A stretch of DNA of 64,000 nt from Sorangium cellulosum So0157-2 (lineage in GTDB: Bacteria; Myxococcota_A; Polyangia; Polyangiales; Polyangiaceae): the NCBI RefSeq assembly GCF_000418325.1, contig NC_021658.1:2294001-2358000 (forward strand), given 5' to 3'. Both the position numbers and the translations under genes were made by a program. Positions 60,750 to 64,000 of this stretch are shown piece after piece. Position 1 is the stretch's first letter. The number at the start of each line of letters is the position of its first letter. The notes under the pieces are model-generated. The model made no database searches, was not told the origin of the DNA, and worked only from the letters and a program-made list of their open reading frames with translations.

Positions 60750-60828
60750 TGAGCCCGCTGCCAGATCGGAGCTTCACGTAAGGATACCGCGCACGATCGG
60801 ATGAACCACGGACCGTAAAGGGGGTCTC

Positions 60829-61959
60829 ATGAACAGGATTGGACGACGCTGGGGGGCGGCCTTCGGGCTCGCGCTGATGACGGCGGCATGTGGATCGGGC
60901 GACACCACCGGCGAGGCCGAGGAAGCCGCGCCCATCAAGCGCGCGCCGACGCCGGAGAGCGAGTTCACCGCGACGGAGCTCGAGTCGACGCTCGACGCGC
61001 TCGTCGCCGAGATCAACGAGGGCGCCGTCGAGCCGATGCAGATGGCGATTTTGCTGAAGGCCCTCGGCGGGTTCTTCACGCCGATCACCACGGGGGCGAA
61101 CCGGGCCATGAGCGAGCTCGGGGTCACGGGGAATGTCGTCGGGCCCAGCGGAACGGGGGGCGATCATCAGCAGAGGGCGGAGGCCCAGAATGAGCAGATT
61201 GGACAGGCGGTGACCGACGGCGCCGAAGGGATCGGTATCTCCCCCTTCGGCGACGCCATCGCGGCCGGCATCGATGCGGCCGTCGCCGACGGGGTTCCTG
61301 TGGTGACGCTCGACACCGACGCCCAGGGCTCGAAGCGCTCCATCTATGTCGGGACCATCAGCGAGGCGGCCGGTAAGACGGCAGGAGAGACCCTGCTCAA
61401 GCTGCTGCCCGGGACGCCGGGGACGGTGGTGATCCACGGCAATGTCGACCCGTCCTGGCGCGACGGGCTGAACCGAATGCAGGGGGCCCGGGGCGTCCTC
61501 GAGAAGGCCGATTACAAGGTCGTGGTGCGTCAAGTCACCTGGGGCCCGAACGGGGAGGTCGATGACGTCGCGGAAATGAAGGCCCTGATCGAGACCGCTG
61601 ACCCGCCCGTCGTGGGGCTGCTCGGCCTGCACGACATCTCGTACCGGTGCGCGATGGCCGCGGAGGCCGCGGGCCGGACGGACCTCCCGGTCGTCGCCTT
61701 CGACTACGATCTGAAGACCGTCGAGTACATGCGTCAGGGGCTCATCAGGGCGACGCACACCCAGCGGCAGTACTACGCGGGGTACCTCGTGCCCTACATC
61801 CTCTACGGCATCAGGACCATCGGCCTCGACGCGACAAAGGAGGCCCTCGCCCCGCAGATGCTCGACGCGAGCCGGCTCGACGTCGGCCTGGACGTGGTGC
61901 TGTCGACCAAGGTCGACGAGTACAACCTCTTCCTCGACTCGCTCGGCGCGACTCAGTAG
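60829..61959 (+). CDS. RbsB-like sugar-type solute-binding lipoprotein
   Basis: 376 residues: lipobox (ALMTAAC), an acidic linker, then a periplasmic-binding-protein-like fold with FFTPITTGANRAMSELGVTG, AEAQNEQIGQAVTDGAEGIG, AVADGVPVVTLDTDAQGSKR, YVGTISEAAGKTAGETLLKL, GTVVIHGNVDPSWRDGLNRM and TDLPVVAFDYDLKTVEYMRQ. This is the ribose/galactose-binding class. It lacks any ABC partner here. The stop overlaps, convergently, the end of the TonB-dependent receptor by seven bases. Confidence 0.88.
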   Translation: MNRIGRRWGAAFGLALMTAACGSGDTTGEAEEAAPIKRAPTPESEFTATELESTLDALVAEINEGAVEPMQMAILLKALGGFFTPITTGANRAMSELGVTGNVVGPSGTGGDHQQRAEAQNEQIGQAVTDGAEGIGISPFGDAIAAGIDAAVADGVPVVTLDTDAQGSKRSIYVGTISEAAGKTAGETLLKLLPGTPGTVVIHGNVDPSWRDGLNRMQGARGVLEKADYKVVVRQVTWGPNGEVDDVAEMKALIETADPPVVGLLGLHDISYRCAMAAEAAGRTDLPVVAFDYDLKTVEYMRQGLIRATHTQRQYYAGYLVPYILYGIRTIGLDATKEALAPQMLDASRLDVGLDVVLSTKVDEYNLFLDSLGATQ

Positions 61960-64000
61960 CGGTGCCGTAGCTCGAGGAAGACCTCGCGCGGCGAGAGCGG
62001 GTACTCGAAGCCCGAGAACCCGGGGTCCGGACCGGTGGCGCCGAGCAGGTTCTTGGCGCGGAGCGCCACGGTCGTCTCGTGACCCGGAATCACCCACAGG
62101 TTGCGCGCCACCAGGCTGGCGTTCCACAGGAGATACGGCGGCAGGTCGAAGCTGCGGCCGTTCTCCAGGATGCTCGCGTCCGCGGCGCGGCGCGGGCCGA
62201 CGACGATCCCCTGCGTCGAGAGCTCCAGCGGAAGGGAGCTCGGCGACGGCAGCTTCACGTAGGCGCCGGCCCGGGCGACCCAGGTCGGGTAAGCGACCAT
62301 CGCCGGACCGACAAGGTCGGCCTGATAGCCCACCTGGCCGGAGTCCCGGGTCGAGTGGACCGTCTCGAACGACGCGTAGCCGCCGAGGGCGTCGCCGCGC
62401 CGCAGCTCGGCGCGCGTCGCCCAGAAGACGGACGTCTGGCTGGCGAGGTTCTCGGCCGTCTGGTTGATGCCCCGCGGGACGAACTCTGCTTTGTCGTTCA
62501 GCTGGCTGTAGGACACGCTCGTGCTCGCCGAGGCCCAGGCGGTCGGCCGCCACGTCACCTCGGCGTCCACGGTGTGGATGCGCTGAGGCCTGAGATCCAC
62601 GTTGCCGATCACGTCGCCCGGGACGAGGGGCTCGGCATAGAGCAGATACGGGGAAGGCGCCTTGAAGGCGCTGCCGTACAAGAGCTTCGCCACGACCGCC
62701 TTGCCGAGGTGCGACGTCGCCCCGAAGCGTCCGGTCATCTGATTGCCGTATTTGCTGTGGCGGTCGTAGCGGAAGCCGCCGGTCAGCTTCAGCCAGGGAT
62801 CCAGCACCTTGAGGTTGGCGCTGAGCAGCGCCCCGACGTCGACCAGCTCGGCCGAGAGCCGCTCCCGCTCCGGCGAGCCGAACGCCTCGCCCGTGAGCTT
62901 GCTGATCCGGCGGAAGGACGGCAGGTCCTCTTTGTCGTAGATGGACTCGAGGTTCAAGATGACGTTGAACCGGTCCCACGGGACCCACCGGAGCTCGGCG
63001 CTGGCGTCGACGCCGCGGTAGGCCATGCGCCGCTCGATGTAATACCAGCCGCCGGCGACGTCCACGCGGTCGCCCGGCAGGACGCCGCCCTGGAAGTACG
63101 TGCCCTGCACCGCGAACGCGAGCTCTCGGTTCAGCTGGAAGAGCCCGTCGAGCGCCACCCGGCGCTGTTGCAGGCTGATCACGGTGCCGGCCTCGCGCCC
63201 GGAGGCGTCCGTTCCGCCGGTGAGCTGCGCCCACTGCGCGAAATCGCCGCCGCGCCGGAAGCCGGACCAGTACGCGCTGAGCGCGAGGTGGTGGCCGCGG
63301 CTCGGATCGCGGAACGCGATGCGCGAGCCGACCACCCCGGAGAGGCGCTCGAGGTTCTGGGCGTCGACGCGCCCCTCGTTGTACGTCGGGACGCGGGGGG
63401 CCGGGGACTGGCGAGGCATCTCCAGGCCGCTCCGATCGTCGAGCTCACCCGCGGCCGAGATCATCATGTCGAAGCGGGCGCTGCTCCAGCCTCCCACCAC
63501 GTCGAGGCGGCCGCTCGGGTGATCCTTCGTCACGCCGGCGTGCACCGTGCCGTCGACGAAGGGGATGTCCTCCGGCGACAGGGTGATGATGTTGACGACG
63601 CCGAGGAACGCGTCCGCGCCGTAGAGCGCCGACGCCGGGCCGCGCACGACCTCGATCTGCTTGATGGCCGACAGCGGGATCAGCTCCGTGCCCAGCCAGT
63701 TGCCGCTGGTGGTCCGGAACGCGACCGAGCGACCGTCGATCATCACCTTGATCCCGCCGCTCTCGGCCCCGAGCCCGCCCGTCATGCCCTGCACGCCGGC
63801 GTTCGGCAGGATGTGGTCGTCGACCAGGTAAAAGCCGATGACGTGCTGGAGCGCCTCGCCGACGCTCTTGTACCCCCAGCGCCGGATCTCCTCGGCGGTG
63901 ATCGCCGTCACGAGGGCGGGCGCGTCGTCGAGGGTCTCCAGCGTCTTGCTGGCGGTGGACACCTCGACGTCGAGCAGCCGCAAGAGGTCGACGCCCTCGA
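61953..64000 (-). CDS. TonB-dependent outer-membrane receptor, N-terminus cut by window edge
   Basis: The frame is open to the right edge (EGVDLLRLLDVEVSTASKT is the first visible part). The plug domain shows TLDDAPALVTAITAEEIRRW, GYKSVGEALQHVIGFYLVDD, IKVMIDGRSVAFRT and IEVVRGPASALYGADAFLGV. The ~500-residue barrel ends in FLELRHRY with a terminal aromatic, as required for outer-membrane insertion. The signal peptide and TonB box lie outside the window. Convergent with two solute-binding lipoproteins; ligand unknown. Carbohydrate or metal-chelate uptake would both be possible. Confidence 0.93.
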   Translation of the reverse strand, partial: EGVDLLRLLDVEVSTASKTLETLDDAPALVTAITAEEIRRWGYKSVGEALQHVIGFYLVDDHILPNAGVQGMTGGLGAESGGIKVMIDGRSVAFRTTSGNWLGTELIPLSAIKQIEVVRGPASALYGADAFLGVVNIITLSPEDIPFVDGTVHAGVTKDHPSGRLDVVGGWSSARFDMMISAAGELDDRSGLEMPRQSPAPRVPTYNEGRVDAQNLERLSGVVGSRIAFRDPSRGHHLALSAYWSGFRRGGDFAQWAQLTGGTDASGREAGTVISLQQRRVALDGLFQLNRELAFAVQGTYFQGGVLPGDRVDVAGGWYYIERRMAYRGVDASAELRWVPWDRFNVILNLESIYDKEDLPSFRRISKLTGEAFGSPERERLSAELVDVGALLSANLKVLDPWLKLTGGFRYDRHSKYGNQMTGRFGATSHLGKAVVAKLLYGSAFKAPSPYLLYAEPLVPGDVIGNVDLRPQRIHTVDAEVTWRPTAWASASTSVSYSQLNDKAEFVPRGINQTAENLASQTSVFWATRAELRRGDALGGYASFETVHSTRDSGQVGYQADLVGPAMVAYPTWVARAGAYVKLPSPSSLPLELSTQGIVVGPRRAADASILENGRSFDLPPYLLWNASLVARNLWVIPGHETTVALRAKNLLGATGPDPGFSGFEYPLSPREVFLELRHRY

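Overview
The window is very GC-rich bacterial chromosome (G/C dominates nearly every third codon position). The gene set (several two-component proteins, lipoproteins with Gly/Thr/Ala-rich linkers behind the lipobox, DNA topoisomerase IB, DUF2383, DUF3943, DUF3526 ABC permeases, wide gene spacing) suggests a myxobacterium of the Polyangiales/Sorangium type. That assignment is inference; no rRNA or other phylogenetic marker is present, and I saw no tRNA, CRISPR array or intact insertion sequence.

Region 1 (1-17 kb) is the most unusual part. It opens with the 3' end of a uvrA gene and closes with a molybdate transporter operon (modABC). Between them lies a metal-homeostasis island that looks like a zinc-starvation regulon: a DUF1826 gene, a MerC-type membrane protein, a MacB-like ABC exporter with a DUF3299 partner, a zinc-free ribosomal protein L33 paralogue heading an ABC-2/DUF3526 operon, a 45-codon remnant resembling the tail of a COG0523 metallochaperone, a second MerC-like protein, a FeoB-gate-like protein and a broken NiCoT nickel/cobalt permease. 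Three copies of one inverted repeat, TGCAAY-N3-RTTGCA, sit at the promoters of these units, two of them perfect palindromes; I infer a Zur-type operator. The island is flanked by direct duplications of the 3' ends of uvrA and modC and is littered with gene relics: an in-frame amber codon, a frameshift, an IS91-type transposase remnant fused to a uvrA relic, and an hflX gene that has lost its GTPase core.

Region 2 (17-29 kb) holds modABC with an XRE/periplasmic-binding-domain regulator, a WYL regulator divergent from an AlkD-like repair protein across a perfect palindrome, a sensor kinase, a HisZ-like protein plus acetyltransferase divergent from a MocR-type regulator that lacks its PLP lysine, an SDR and a DUF3943 lipoprotein.

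Region 3 (29-42 kb) is a looser accessory stretch: a MITE-like inverted repeat beside a membrane-anchored receiver protein of lower GC, several lipoproteins, a YkgJ-type cysteine-cluster protein, a trypsin-like lipoprotein, an isochorismatase/AlkB-like fusion coupled to a glutathione S-transferase, and a ferritin-like protein.

Region 4 (42-54 kb) is mostly metabolic or housekeeping: xylose isomerase, an AsmA-like envelope protein, a PHA-system protein, topoisomerase IB, stress-type proteins, an orphan antitoxin with a truncated toxin, acyl-CoA dehydrogenase, a methyltransferase, an iron-type alcohol dehydrogenase and a small monooxygenase.

Region 5 (54-64 kb) begins with a two-gene unit whose first product looks transglutaminase-like, then a PAS histidine kinase, a stand-alone receiver, two unrelated solute-binding lipoproteins without ABC permeases, and a convergent TonB-dependent receptor that runs off the right edge.
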